From Hypericum androsaemum (lineage: Eukaryota > Streptophyta > Magnoliopsida > Malpighiales > Hypericaceae), in the NCBI GenBank assembly GCA_963995505.1, contig OZ023184.1:10122308-10186307 (forward strand): a DNA stretch of 64,000 nucleotides. The letters run 5' to 3'. The first letter of the stretch is position 1. Every line of letters begins with the position of its first letter. Shown piece after piece: positions 23,501-36,130 of this stretch. Both the position numbers and the translations under genes were made by a program. The notes beneath the pieces were generated by a model. The model saw only the letters and a program-made list of their open reading frames with translations. It ran no database searches and had not been told where the DNA came from.

Positions 23501-23939
23501 AAAAGGCAAGAAAATGAAAGATAAGGTAAGAAAATGAAAGAAAAGGCAAGGAAAAGGAAAGAAAAGGCAAGAAAAATAAAGAAAATGCAAGATCAGGCAA
23601 GAAAAGGTAAGATCAGGCAAGAAAATGCAAGAAAAGGAAAGAAATGGCAAGATAAGGCAAGAAAAGGTTAGAAAAGGCAAGAAAAGGAAAGATAAGGCAT
23701 TATAAGGCAAGAAAATGAAAGAAAAGGCACGATAAGGATAGAAAAGACAAGAAAAGGCAAGATAACGCAAGAAAAAGCTGGACAAGGAAAGAAAGGAAAA
23801 GGCATGAAAAGGTATGAAAAGGCAAGATATGGTAAGAAAAGGCAAGATTAGGCAAGAAAAGGGAAGAAATGACAAGATAAGGCAAGAAAGGCAAGATACG
23901 ATAAGAAAAGGAAAGTATTGGCAAGATAAGTCAAGAAAA
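20574..23939 (+). repeat. Higher-order repeat unit (3,366 bp)
   Basis: Marker-to-marker unit (GCCTAGAAAAGG). It has the marker order AAGGGCAACAAAGG (about 20,953), AAAGCTGGACAAGG copies, GAAATGTATAGAAAATACATG (about 22,165), GATAGATTAGGCCAC (22,519), GTAAAGTCA (22,704). Shorter than its neighbours, so a block of some 300-400 bp is missing relative to them. Confidence 0.8.
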
Positions 23940-26900
23940 GCCTAGAAAAGGAAAGATAAGGCAAGAAAGGGCAAGATAAGGCAAGAAAAGATAAGAAAAT
24001 GAAAGAAAAGGCAAGGAAAAGGCATGAAAAGGAAAGAAATGGCAAGAAAAGTAAAGAAAATGCAAGAAAGGCAAGAAAAGGTAAGAAAGGCTAGAAAAGG
24101 CAAGGAAAAGGTATAAAAAGAAAAGAAAAGGCAAGAAAATGCAAGAAAGGCAAGAAAAAGCAAGATTAAGCAAGAAAAGGCAAGAAAAGGAAAGAAATGG
24201 CAAGATAAAGCAAGAAAAGGGTAGAAAAAGGAAGAAAAGGCAAGGAAAGGACAGAAAATGAAAGAAATGGCAAGGAAAATGCATGAAAAGGCAAGATAAG
24301 GTAAGAAAAGGAAAGAAAAGGGCAACAAAGGCAAGAAAAGGCTATATAAGGCAAGAAAAGGAAAGAAAAGGCAAGATACGGAAAGAAAAGGAAAAAAAAG
24401 CAAGATAAGGCAAGAAAAAGCAAGATATGAAAAGATAATACAAGAAAAGGAAAGAAAAGGCATGGAAATGCAAGAAAAGGTAAGAAAAGGCAAAATAAGC
24501 CAAGAAAAGGCATGGAAAAGGCATGAACAGGCAAGAAATGTAAAGAAAAGGCAAGATAAGGATAGAAAGGACAAGAAAAGGTAAGATAATGCAAGAAAAA
24601 GCTGGACAAGGAAAGAAAAGGCAAGGAAAATTCATGAAAAGGTCTGAAAAGGCAAGATAAGGTAAGAAAAGGCAAGATTAGGCAAGAAAAGGGAAGAAAT
24701 GGCAAGATAAGGCAAGAAAAGGCATGGAAAATACATGAAAAGGCAAGAAAAGACAAGAAAAGGCAAGCTAACGCAAGAAAAAGCTGGACAAGGAAAGAAA
24801 AAGCAAGGAAAAGGCATGAAAAGGTAAGAAAAGGCAAGATAAGGTAAGAAAAGGCAAGATAAGGCAAGAAAAGGGAAGGAAAAGGCATGAAAAGGTAAGA
24901 AAAGGCAAGATAAGGTAAGAAAAGGCAAGATAAGGCAAGAAAAGGGAAGAAATGGCAAGATAAGGCAAGAAAATACATGGAAAATACATGAAAAGGAAAG
25001 AAAAGGCAAGAAATATAAAGAAAAGGAAAGATAAGTCTAGATAAGGGGAGAAAATATAAGAAAAGACAAGATAAAGTAAGATAAGGCAAGATAAGGAAAG
25101 AAATAGCAAGAAAAGGCAAGGAAAAGGCATGAAAAGGCAAGAAAAGGCAAGAAAAGGAAAGAAAAAGCAAGAAAAGTTAAGAAAAGGCAAGTTAAGGCAA
25201 GAAAAGACAGAAAAAGGAAAAAGAAGGCAAGAAAAGGCATGATAAGGCAAGATAAATCAAGAAAAGGCAAGATAAAGCAAGAAAAGGCAAGATAAGGCAA
25301 GAAAAACACAAGGACAAGGCATGAAAGGAAAGAAAAGGAAAGATAATGCAAGAAAAGGCAAGATAAGGCAAGAAATTGCATGAAAAGGAAAGAAAATGCA
25401 AGATAAGGCAAGAAAAGTAAAAAAAAAGGCAAGATAAGGTAAGAAAATGCAAGAATAGGCAAGATAAAGTAAGAAAAGGCAAGAAAAGGTTAGAAAATGT
25501 AAGAAATGTATAGAAAATACATGAAAATGAAAGAAAAGGCAAGAAAAGTAAAGAAAATGCAAGATAAGGCAAGAAAGGGCAAGAAAAGGAAAGAAATCGC
25601 AAGATAAGGTAAGAAAAGGCAAGATAAGTTAAGAAAAGCAAGAAAATGAAAGAAAAGGAAAAATAAGGAAAGATAAGGCAAGAAAAGGAAAGAAAAGAAA
25701 AAAAAAGGCAAGATAAGGCAAGAAAAGGCAAGATATGGAAAGATAATGCAAGAAAAGGAAAGAAAAGAACAAAAAAGGCAAGATAAGGAAAGGAAAGGAA
25801 AGATATGGAAGGATAATGCAAGAAAAGGGAAGAAAAGGTAAGGAAAATGCAACAAAAAGATAGATTAGGCCACAAAAGGTACGAAAATGCAAGATAAAGC
25901 AAGAAAATGTAAGAAAATAAAAGAAAATGCAGGTTAAGGGAAGAAAATGCAAGAAAAGGAAAGAAAATGCAAGGAAAGGAAAGAAAAGGCAAGATTAGGC
26001 AAGAAAAGGAAAGACAAGGCTAGATAAGGCAAGAAAAGGTAAGGTAAAGTCAATAAAAGGCAAGAAAAGGGAAGAAAAGGCAAGATACGGCAAGAAAAGT
26101 TTAGAAAAGGAAAGATAACACAAGAAAAGGCAAGAAAATGAAAGAAAAGGCAAGATAAATGTATGAAAACACAAGAAAAGGCAAGATAAGATAAGAAAAG
26201 ACATAAAAAGGTAAGAAAAGGAAAGTTATGGCAAGAAAAGGCAAGAATAGGCAAGAAAAGGCATGATAAGGCAAGAAAAGCCAAGATAAGGGAAGAAAAG
26301 TAAAGATAACGCAAGAAAAGGCAAAATAAGGCAAGAAAAGGAAAGAAAAGGCAAGATAAAGTAAGAAAAGGCAAGATAAAGCAAGAAAAGGTAGGATAAG
26401 GCAAGAAAAAACAAGGACAAGGCATAAAAAAAAGGAAAGATAACACAAGAAAAGGAAAGAAAAGGAAAGAAAATCCAATATGAGGCAAGAATAGTAAAGA
26501 AAAGGCAAGAAAATGCAAGAATAGGCCAAATAAGGCTAGAAAATGCAAGTTAAGGCAAGAAAAGGTGAGAAAAGGTTCGATAAGGCAAGAAAAGGCAAGA
26601 TAAGACTAGAAAAGGCAAGATAAAGCAAGAAAAGGCAAGAAAAGTCGTGAAAGGGCAAGAAAAGGCAAGATAAGTAATGAAAATGCATCAAAAGGTGAGA
26701 AAAGGAAAGCAAGAAAAGGCAAGAAAATGAAAGATAAGGTAAGAAAATGAAAGAAAAGGCAAGGAAAAGGAAAGAAAAGGCAAGAAAAATAAAGAAAATG
26801 CAAGATCAGGCAAGAAAAGGTAAGATCAGGCAAGAAAATGCAAGAAAAGGAAAGAAATGGCAAGATAAGGCAAGAAAAGGTTAGAAAAGGCAAGAAAAGG

Positions 26901-27581
26901 AAAGATAAGGCAAGATAAGGCAAGAAAATGAAAGAAAAGGCACGATAAGGATAGAAAAGACAAGAAAAGGCAAGATAACGCAAGAAAAAGCTGGACAAGG
27001 AAAGAAAAGGCAAGGAAAAGGCATGAAAAGGTATGAAAAGGCAAGATAAGGTAAGAAAAGGCAAGATTAGGCAAGAAAAGGGAAGAAATGACAAGATAAG
27101 GCAAGAAAAGGCATGGAAAATACATGAAAAGGCAAGAAAAGGCAAGAAATATAAAGAAAAGGCAAGATAAGAGGAAGAAATATAAGAAAAGGCAAGATAA
27201 AGCAAGATAAGGCAAGAAAAGACAAGGACAAGGGAAGAAAAGGATAGAAAAGGAAAGAAAATCTAAGATAAGCCAAAAAAAAGTAAAGAATAGGCAAGAT
27301 AAGGCAAGAAAATGCAAGAAAAGGCATGATAAGGCAAAAAAAGGCAAGAAAAGGCAAGAAAAGGCAAGGAAAGGCAAGATAAAGCAAGAAAAGGCAAGAA
27401 ATGGCAAGAAAATACAAGAAAAGAAAAGAAAAGGAAAGAAAAGGGAGGAAAAGTAAAGAAAATGCATGAAAAGGTAAGAAAAGGCAAGAAAAGTATAGAA
27501 AATGCAAGATAAGGCAAGAAAGGCAAGATACGATAAGAAAAGGAAAGCAATGGCAAGATAAGACAAGAAAAGGCAAGAAAA
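23940..27581 (+). repeat. Higher-order repeat unit (3,642 bp)
   Basis: Same marker order as the previous unit. The first 200 bp are nearly identical to 20,574-20,780, differing at only a few positions by eye, which implies recent unequal exchange or conversion. Contains the segment 25,580-26,004 that recurs unchanged beside the assembly gap. Confidence 0.8.
25580..26004 (+). repeat. Segment identical to the left edge of the assembly gap
   Basis: About 425 bp appear identical to 33,018-33,442 at an offset of 7,438 bp, including private variants such as GCAGGTTAAGGG and GGTACGAAAATG not shared by the intervening copy at 29.5 kb. Read by eye; a few differences could have been missed. Confidence 0.75.
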
Positions 27582-30500
27582 GCCTAGAAAAGGAAAGATA
27601 AGGCAAGAAAGGGCAAGATAAGGCAAGAAAAGACAAGAAAATGAAAGAAAAGGCAAGGAAAAGGCATGAAAAGGAAAAAAAAGGCAAGAAAAGTAAAGAA
27701 AATGCAAGAAAGGCAAGAAAAGGCAACAAAGGCAAGAAAAGGCAAGGAAAAGGTATGAAAAGAAAAGAAAAGGCAAGAAAATGTAAGAAAGGCAAGAAAA
27801 AGCAAGATAAAGCAAGAAAAGGCAAGAAAAGGAAAGAAATGGCAAGATAAGGTAAGAAAAGGGTAGAAAAAGGAAGAAAAGGCAAGGAAAGGCAAGAAAA
27901 TGAAAGAAAAGGCAAGGAAAATGCATGAAAAGGCAAGATAAGGTAAGAAAGGAAAGAAAAGGGTAACAAAGGCAAGAAAAGGCTATATAAGGCAAGAAAA
28001 GGCAAGATACGGAAAGAAAAGGAAAAAAGCAAGATAAGGCAAGAAAAAGCAAGATATGGAAAGATAATACAAGAAAAGGAAAGAAAAGGCATGGAAATGC
28101 AAGAAAAGGTAAGAAACGGCAAAATAAGCCAAGAAAAGGCATGGAAAAGGCATGAACAGGCAAGAAATGTAAAGAAAAGGCAAGATAAGGATAGAAAAGA
28201 CAAGAAAAGGCAAGATAATGCAAGAAAAAGCTGGACAAGGAAAGACAAGGCATGGAAAATTCATGAAAAGGTCTGAAAAGGCAAGATAAGGTAAGAAAAG
28301 GCAAGAAAAGGGAAGAAATGGCAAGATAAGGCAAGAAAAGGCGTGGAAAATACATGAAAAGGCAAGAAAAGGCAAGAAATATAAAGAAAAGGCAAGATAA
28401 GGGGAAAAATATAAGAAAAGGCAAGATAAAGCAAGATAAGGCAAGAAAAGACAAGAAAAGGCAAGCTAACGCAAGAAAAAGCAAGATAAGGCAAGAAAAG
28501 GAAAGAAAAGGCAAGGAAAAGGCATGAAAAGGTAAGAAAAGGCAAGATAAGGTAAGAAAAGGCAAGATAAGGAAAGAAAAGGGAAGAATTGGCAAGATAA
28601 GGCAAGAAAATGCATGGAAAATATATGAAAAGGAAAGAAAACGCAAGAAATATAAGGAAAAGGAAAGATAAGGCTAGATAAGGGGAGAAAATATAAGAAA
28701 AGACAAGATAAAGTAAGATAAGGAAAGAAATAGCAAGAAAAGGCAAGGAAAAGGAATGAAAAGGCAAGAAAAGGAAAGAAAAAGACAGGAAAAGGCAAGA
28801 GAAGGCAAGAAAAGGCAAGAAAAGGCATGATAAGGCAAGATAAAGCAAGAAAAGGCAAGATAAAGCAAGAAAAGGCAAGATAAGGCAAGAAAAACACAAG
28901 GACAAGGCATGAAAGGAAAGAAAAGGAAAGATAACGCAAGAAAAGGCAAGATAAGGCAAGAAATTGCAAGAAAAGGAAAGAAAATGCAAGATAAGGCAAG
29001 AAAATGCAAGAATAGGAAAGATAAAGCAAGAAAAGGCAAGATAAGGCAAAAAAAGGCAAGAAAAAGGCATGAAAATGCAAGAAAAGGTTAGAAAATGTAA
29101 GAAATGTATAGAAAATGCAAGATAAGGCAAGAAAAGGCAAGAAAAGTAAAGAAAATGCAAGATAAGGCAAGAAAAGGCAAGAAAAGAAAAGAAATCGCAA
29201 GATAAGGTAAGAAAAGGCAAGATAAGGTAAGAAAAGCAAGAAAATGAAAGAAAAGGCAAGAAAAGGCAAGGAAAAGGCATGATAAGGTAAAAAAAGGCAA
29301 TAAAAGGCAAGAAAAGGAAAGATATGGCAAGAAAAGGAAAAAAAAGGCAAGATAAGGCAAGAAAAGGCAAGATAAGGCAAGAAAAGGCAAGATATGAAAA
29401 GATAATGCAAGAAAAGGAAAGAAAAGGACAAAAAAGGCAAGATAAGGAAAGGAAAGGCAAGATATGGAAGGATAATGCAAGAAAAGGCAAGAAAAGGTAA
29501 GGAAAATGCAACAAAAAGATAGATTAGGCCACAAAAGGTAAGAAAATGCAAGAAAATGCAAGATAAAGCAAGAAAATGTAAGAAAATAAAAGAAAATGCA
29601 GGATAAGGGAAGAAAATGCAAGAAAAGGAAAGAAAATGCAAGGAAAGGAAAGAAAAGGCAAGATTAGGCAAGAAATGGCAAGAAAAGGAAAGAAAAGGCT
29701 AGATAAGGCAAGAAAAGGTAAGGTAAAGTCATTAAAAGGTAAGAAAAGGGAAGAAAAGGCAAGATACGGCAAGAAAAGTTTAGAAAAGGAAAGATAACGC
29801 AAGAAAAGGCAAGAACATGAAAGAAAAGGCAACACAAGGGAAGAAATGGAAAATAAGGCAAGAAAAGGTAGGATAAGGCAAGAAAAGGTATGATAAGGTA
29901 AGAAAAGGCAAGATAAAGTATGAAAAGGCAAGAAAAGGCAAGATAAGACAAGAAAAGACATGAAAAGGTAAGAAAAGGAAAGTTATGTCAAGAAAAGGCA
30001 AGAATAGGCAAGAAAAGGCATTATAAGGCAAGAAAAGCCAAGATAAGGGAAGAAAAGTAAAGATAACGCAAGAAAACGCATAATATGGAAAGAAAAGGAA
30101 AGAAAAGGCAAGATAAAGCAAGAAAAGGCAAGATAAAGCAAGAAAAGGTAGGATAAGGCAAGAAAAAACAAGGACAAGGCATAAAAAAAAAGGAAAGATA
30201 ACGCAAGAAAAGGTAAGAAAAGGAAAGAAAATCCAATATGAGGCAAGAATAGTAAAGAAAAGGCAAGAAAATGCAAGAATAGGCCAAATAAGGCTAGAAA
30301 ATGCAAGATAAGGCAAGAAAAGGTGAGAAAAGGTTAGATAAGGCAAGATAAGACTAGAAAAGGCAAGATAAAGAAAGAAAAGGCAAGAAAAATTGTGAAA
30401 GGGCAAGAAAAGGCAAGATAAGTAATGAAAATGCATCAAAGGCAAGAAAAGGAAAGAAAATGCAAGATAAGGCAATAAAAGGTAAGATAAGGCATCAAAA

Positions 30501-31377
30501 GGTGAGAAAAGGAAAGCAATAGAAGGCAAGAAAAAGAAAGAAAAGGCAAGAAAATGAAAAAAAAGGCATGGAAAAGGAAAGAAAAGGCAAGAAAAATAAA
30601 GAAAATGCAAGATCAGGCAAGAAAAGGCAAGATCAGGCAAGAAAATGCAAGAAAAGGAAAGAAATGGCAAGATAAGGCAAGCAAAGGTTAGAAAAGGCAA
30701 GAAAAGGAAAGATAAGGCAAGATAAGGCAAGAAAATGAAAGAAAAGGCACGATAAGGATAGAAAAGACAAGAAAAGGCAAGATAACGCAAGAAAAAGCTA
30801 GACAAGGAAAGAAAAGGCAAGGAAAAGGCATGAAAAGGTATGAAAAGGCAATATAAGGTAAGAAAAGGCAAGATTTGGCATGAAAAGGGAAGAAATGGCA
30901 AGATAAGGCAAGAAAAGGCATGGAAAATACATGAAAAGGCAAGAAAAGGCAAGAAATATAAAGAAAAGGCAAGATAAGGGGAAAAAATATAAGAAAAGGC
31001 AAGATAAAGCAAGATAAGGCAAGAAAAGACAAGGACAAGGAAAGAAAAGGAAAGAAAATCTAAGATAAGCCAAAAAAAGTAAAGAATAGGCAAGATAAGG
31101 CAAGAAAATGCAAGAAAAGGCATGAGAAGGCAAAAAAAGGCAAGAGAAGGCAAGAAAAGGCAAGGAAAGGCAAGATAAAGCAAGAAAAGGCAAGAAATGG
31201 CAAGAAAATACAAGAAAAGGAAAGAAAAGGAAAGAAAAGGGAAGAAAAGTAAAGAAAATGCATGAAAAGGTAAGAAAAGGCAAGAAAAGTATAGAAAATG
31301 CAAGATAAGGCAAGAAAGGCAAGATACGATAAGAAAAGGAAAGCAATGGCAAGATAAGTCAAGAAAAGGCAAGAAAA
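27582..31377 (+). repeat. Higher-order repeat unit (3,796 bp)
   Basis: Full unit with all markers. Its part around 29,660-29,960 matches 34,400-34,700 after the gap almost exactly (offset about 4,735 bp). Confidence 0.8.
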
Positions 31378-33017
31378 GCCTAGAAAAGGAAAGATAAGGC
31401 AAGAAAGGGCAAGATAAGGCAAGAAAAGACAAGAAAATGAAAGAAAAGGCAAGGAAAAGGCATGAAACGGAAAGAAAAGGCAAGAAAAGTAAAGAAAATG
31501 CAAGAAAGGTAAGAAAAGGTAAGAAAGGCAAAAAAAGGCTAGGAAAAGGTATGAAAAGAAAAGAAAAGGCAAGAAAATGCAAGAAAGGCAAGAAAAAGCA
31601 AGATAAAGAAAGAAAAGGCAAGAAAAGGAAAGAAATGGCAAGATAAGGCAAGAAAAGGGTAGAAAAAGGAAGAAAAGACAAGGAAAGGCAAGAAAATGAA
31701 AGAAAAGGCAAGGAAAATGCATGAAAAGGCAAGATAAGGTAAGAAAAGGAAAGAAAAGGGCAACAAAGGCAAGAAAAGGATATATAAGGCAAGAAAAGGC
31801 AAGATACAGAAAGAAAAGGAAAAAAAAGCAAGATAAGGCAAGAAAAAGCTAGATATGGAAAGATAATACAAGAAAAGGAAAGAAAAGGCATGGAAATGCA
31901 AGAAAAGGTAAGAAAAGGCAAAATAAGCCAAGAAAAGGCATGGAAAAGGCATGAACAGGCAAGAAATGTAAAGAAAAGGCAAGATAAGGATAGAAAAGAC
32001 AAGAAAAGGCAAGATAATGAATCAAAAAGCTGGACAAGGAAAGAAAAGGCAAGGAAAATTCATGAAAAGGTCTGAAAAGGCAAGATAAGGTAAGAAAAGG
32101 CAAGATTAGGCAAGAAAAGGGAAGAAATGGCAAGAGAAGGAAAGAAAAGGCATGGAAAATACATGAAAAGGAAAGAAAAGGCAAGAAATATAAAGAAAAG
32201 GCAAGATAAGGGGAAAAAATATAAGAAAAGGCAAGATAAAGCAAGATAAGGCAAGAAAAGACAAGAAAAGGCAAGCTAACGCAAGAAAAAGCTGGACAAG
32301 GAAAGAAAAGGCAAGGAAAAGGCATGAAAAGGTAAGAAAAGGCAAGATAAGGTAAGAAAAGGGAAGATAAGGCAAGAAAAGGGATGAAATGGCAAGATAA
32401 GGCAAGAAAATGCATGGAAAATACATGAAAAGGAAAGAAAAGGCAAGAAATATAAAGAAAAGGAAAGATAAGGCTAGATAAGGGGAGAAAATATAAGACA
32501 AGACAAGATAAAGTAAGATAAGGCAAGATAAGGAAAGAAATAGCAAGAAAAGGCAAGGAAAAGGCATGAAAAGGCAAGAAAAGGAAAGAAAAGGAAATGA
32601 AAAGGCAAGAAAAGTTAAGAAAAGGTAAGATAAGGCAAGAAAAGATAGGAAAAGGCAAGAGAAGGCAAGAAAAGGCAAGATAAAGCAAGAAAAGGCAAGA
32701 AAAACACAAGGAGAAGGCATGAAAGGAAAGAAAAGGAAAGATAACGCAAGAAAAGGCAAGATAAGGCAAGAAATTGTAAGAAAAGGAAAGAAAATGCAAG
32801 ATAAGGCAAGAAAAGTAAAAAAAAGGCAAGATAAGGCAAAAAAATGCAAGAATAGGCAAGATAAAGTAAGAAAAGGCAAGATAAGGCAAGAAAAGGCAAG
32901 AAAAAGGCATGAAAATGCAAGAAAAGGTTAGAAAATGTAAGAAATGTATAGAAAATACATGAAAATGAAAGAAAAGGCAAGAAAAGTAAAGAAAATGCAA
33001 GATAAGGCAAGAAAAGG

Positions 33018-33442
33018 CAAGAAAAGGAAAGAAATCGCAAGATAAGGTAAGAAAAGGCAAGATAAGTTAAGAAAAGCAAGAAAATGAAAGAAAAGGAAAA
33101 ATAAGGAAAGATAAGGCAAGAAAAGGAAAGAAAAGAAAAAAAAAGGCAAGATAAGGCAAGAAAAGGCAAGATATGGAAAGATAATGCAAGAAAAGGAAAG
33201 AAAAGAACAAAAAAGGCAAGATAAGGAAAGGAAAGGAAAGATATGGAAGGATAATGCAAGAAAAGGGAAGAAAAGGTAAGGAAAATGCAACAAAAAGATA
33301 GATTAGGCCACAAAAGGTACGAAAATGCAAGATAAAGCAAGAAAATGTAAGAAAATAAAAGAAAATGCAGGTTAAGGGAAGAAAATGCAAGAAAAGGAAA
33401 GAAAATGCAAGGAAAGGAAAGAAAAGGCAAGATTAGGCAAGA
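33018..33442 (+). repeat. Segment identical to 25,580-26,004, ending at the gap
   Basis: See the partner segment. The identity runs to the last base before the N run, which is suspicious for an assembly join. Confidence 0.75.
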
Positions 33443-33642
33443 NNNNNNNNNNNNNNNNNNNNNNNNNNNNNNNNNNNNNNNNNNNNNNNNNNNNNNNNNN
33501 NNNNNNNNNNNNNNNNNNNNNNNNNNNNNNNNNNNNNNNNNNNNNNNNNNNNNNNNNNNNNNNNNNNNNNNNNNNNNNNNNNNNNNNNNNNNNNNNNNNN
33601 NNNNNNNNNNNNNNNNNNNNNNNNNNNNNNNNNNNNNNNNNN
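33443..33642. other. Assembly gap (200 N)
   Basis: Exactly 200 N, a round number that suggests a placeholder rather than a measured length. Both flanks are the purine array in the same orientation. Frames that appear to cross it are meaningless. Confidence 0.98.
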
Positions 33643-36130
33643 AAAGGAAAGATAACGCAAGAAAAGGCAAGATAAGGCAAGAAATTGTAAGAAAAGGAAA
33701 GAAAATGGCAAGATAAGGCAAGAAAAGTAAAAAAAAGGCAAGATAAGGGCCAAAAAAATGCAAAGAATAGGCAAGATAAAGTAAGAAAAGGCAAGATAAG
33801 GCAAGAAAAGGCAAGAAAAAGGCATGAAAATGCAAGAAAAGGTTAGAAAATGTAAGAAATGTATAGAAAATACATGAAAATGAAAGAAAGGCAAGAAAAG
33901 TAAAGAAAATGCAAGATAAGGCAAGAAAAGGCAAGAAAAGGAAAGATATCGCAAGATAAGGTAAGAAAAGGCAAGATAAGGTAAGAAAAGCAAGAAAATG
34001 AAAGAAAAGGCAAGAAAAGGCAAGGAAAAGGCATGATAAGGTAAAAAAAAGGCAAGAAAAGGAAAGATAAGGCAAGAAAATGAAAGAAAAGGAAAAAAAA
34101 GGCAAGATAAGGCAAGAAAAGGCAAGATATGGAAAGATAATGCAAGAAAAGGAAAGAAAAGGACAAAAAAGGCAAGATAAGGAAAGGAAAGGCAAGATAT
34201 GGAAGGATAATGCAAGAAAAGGCAAGAAAAGGTAAGGAAAATGCAACAAAAAGATAGATTAGGCCACAAAAGGTAAGAAAATGCAAGAAAATGCAAGATA
34301 AAGCAAGAAAATGTAAGAAAACAAAAGAAAATGCAGGATAAGGAAAGAAAATGCAAGAAAAGGAAAGAAAATGCAAGGGAAGGAAAGAAAAGGCAAGATT
34401 AGGCAAGAAATGGCAAGAAAAGGAAAGAAAAGGCTAGATAAGGCAAAAAAAGGTAAGGTAAAGTCATTAAAAGGTAAGAAAAGGGAAGAAAAGGCAAGAT
34501 ACGGCAAGAAAAGTTTAGAAAAGGAAAGATAACGCAAGAAAAGGCAAGAACATGAAAGAAAAGGCAACACAAGGGAAGAAATGGAAAATAAGGCAAGAAA
34601 AGGTAGGATAAGGCAAGAAAAGGTATGATAAGGTAAGAAAAGGCAAGATAAAGTATGAAAAGGCAAGAAAAGGCAAGATAAGACAAGAAAAGACATGAAA
34701 AGGTAAGAAAAGGAAAGTTATGTCAAGAAAAGGCAAGAATAGGCAAGAAAAGGCATGATAAGGAAAGAAAAGCCAAGATAAGGGAAGAAAAGTAAAGATA
34801 ACGTAAGAAAAGGCATAATATGGCGAGAAAAGGAAAGAAAAGGCAAGATAAAGCAAGAAAAGGCAAGATAAAGCAAGAAAAGGTAGGATAAGGCAAGAAA
34901 AAACAAGGACAAGGCATAAAAAAAAGGAAAGATAACGCAAGAAAAGGTAAGAAAAGGAAAGAAAAGGAAAGAAAATCCAATATGAGGCAAGAATAGTAAA
35001 GAAAAGGCAAGAAAATGCAAGAATAGGCCAAATAAGGCTAGAAAATGCAAGATAAGGCAAGAAAAGGTGAGAAAAGGTTAGATAAGGCAAGAAAAGGCAA
35101 GATAAGACTAGAAAAGGCAAGATAAAGCAAGAAAAGGCAAGAAAAATCGTGAAAGGGCAAGAAAAGGCAAGATAAGTAATGAAAATGCATCAAAGGCAAG
35201 AAAAGGAAAGAAAATGCAAGATAAGGCATAAAACGTAAGATAAGGCATCAAAAGGTGAGAAAAGGAAAGCAAGAAAAGGCAAGAAAAAGAAAGATAAGGC
35301 AAGAAAATGAAAGAAAAGGCAAGGAAAAGGAAAGAAAAGGCAAGAAAAATAAAGAAAATGCAAGATCAGGCAAGAAAAGGCAAGATCAAGCAAGAAAATG
35401 CAAGAAAAGGAAAGAAATGGCAAGATAAGGCAAGCAAAGGTTAGAAAAGGCAAGAAAAGGAAAGATAAGGCAAGATAAGGCAAGAAAATGAAAGAAAAGG
35501 CACGATAAGGATAGAAAAGACAAGAAAAGGCAAGATAACGCAAGAAAAAGCTAGACAAGGAAAGAAAAGGCAAGGAAAAGGCATGAAAAGGTATGAAAAG
35601 GCAAGATAAGGTAAGAAAAGGCAAGATTAGGAAAGAAAAGGGAAGAAATGGCAAGATAAGGCAAGAAAAGGCATGGAAAATACATGAAAAGGCAAGAAAA
35701 GGAAAGAAATATAAAGAAAAGGCAAGATAAGGGGAAAAAATATAAGAAAAGGCAAGATAAAGCAAGATAAGGCAAGAAAAGACAAGGACATGGCAAGAAA
35801 AGGAAAGAAAAGGAAAGAAAATCTAAGATAAGCCAAAAAAAGTAAAGAATAGGCAAGATAAGGCAAGAAAATGCAAGAAAAGGCATGAGAAGGCAAAAAA
35901 AGGCAAGAAAAGGCAAGAAAAGGCAAGGAAAGGCAAGATAAAGCAAGAAAAGGCAAGAAATGGCAAGAAAATACAAGAAAAGGAAAGAAAAGGGAAGAAA
36001 AGTAAAGAAAATGCATGAAAAGGTAAGAAAAGGCAAGAAAAGTATAGAAAATGCAAGATTAGGCAAGAAAGGTAAGATACGATAAGAAAAGGAAAGCAAT
36101 GGCAAGATAAGTCAAGAAAAGGCAAGAAAA

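Larger units (their letters stand above)
18552..33442 (+). repeat. Decanucleotide satellite array, central block up to the gap
   Basis: Purine-strand array in the same orientation as 1-11,803. It is organised as a higher-order repeat recognised by rare-variant markers: GATAGATTAGGCCAC at 18,696, 22,519, 25,859, 29,518 and 33,297; GTAAAGTCA at 18,901, 22,704, 26,044 and 29,723; GCCTAGAAAAGG at 20,574, 23,940, 27,582 and 31,378. These give periods of 3,340-3,823 bp in matching order. No gene is visible. Confidence 0.93.
31378..36130 (+). repeat. Higher-order repeat interval containing the assembly gap (4,753 bp)
   Basis: Longer than a unit because the region carrying the GATAGATTAGGCCAC marker occurs twice, at 33,297 and 34,253, on either side of the N run. 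It is either a partial extra unit, with about 3 kb missing in the gap, or an unmerged contig overlap. Confidence 0.65.

Noticed and set aside
33372..34356. Frames running through the N run
   Set aside because: The middle is unknown sequence of arbitrary length; they are not features.
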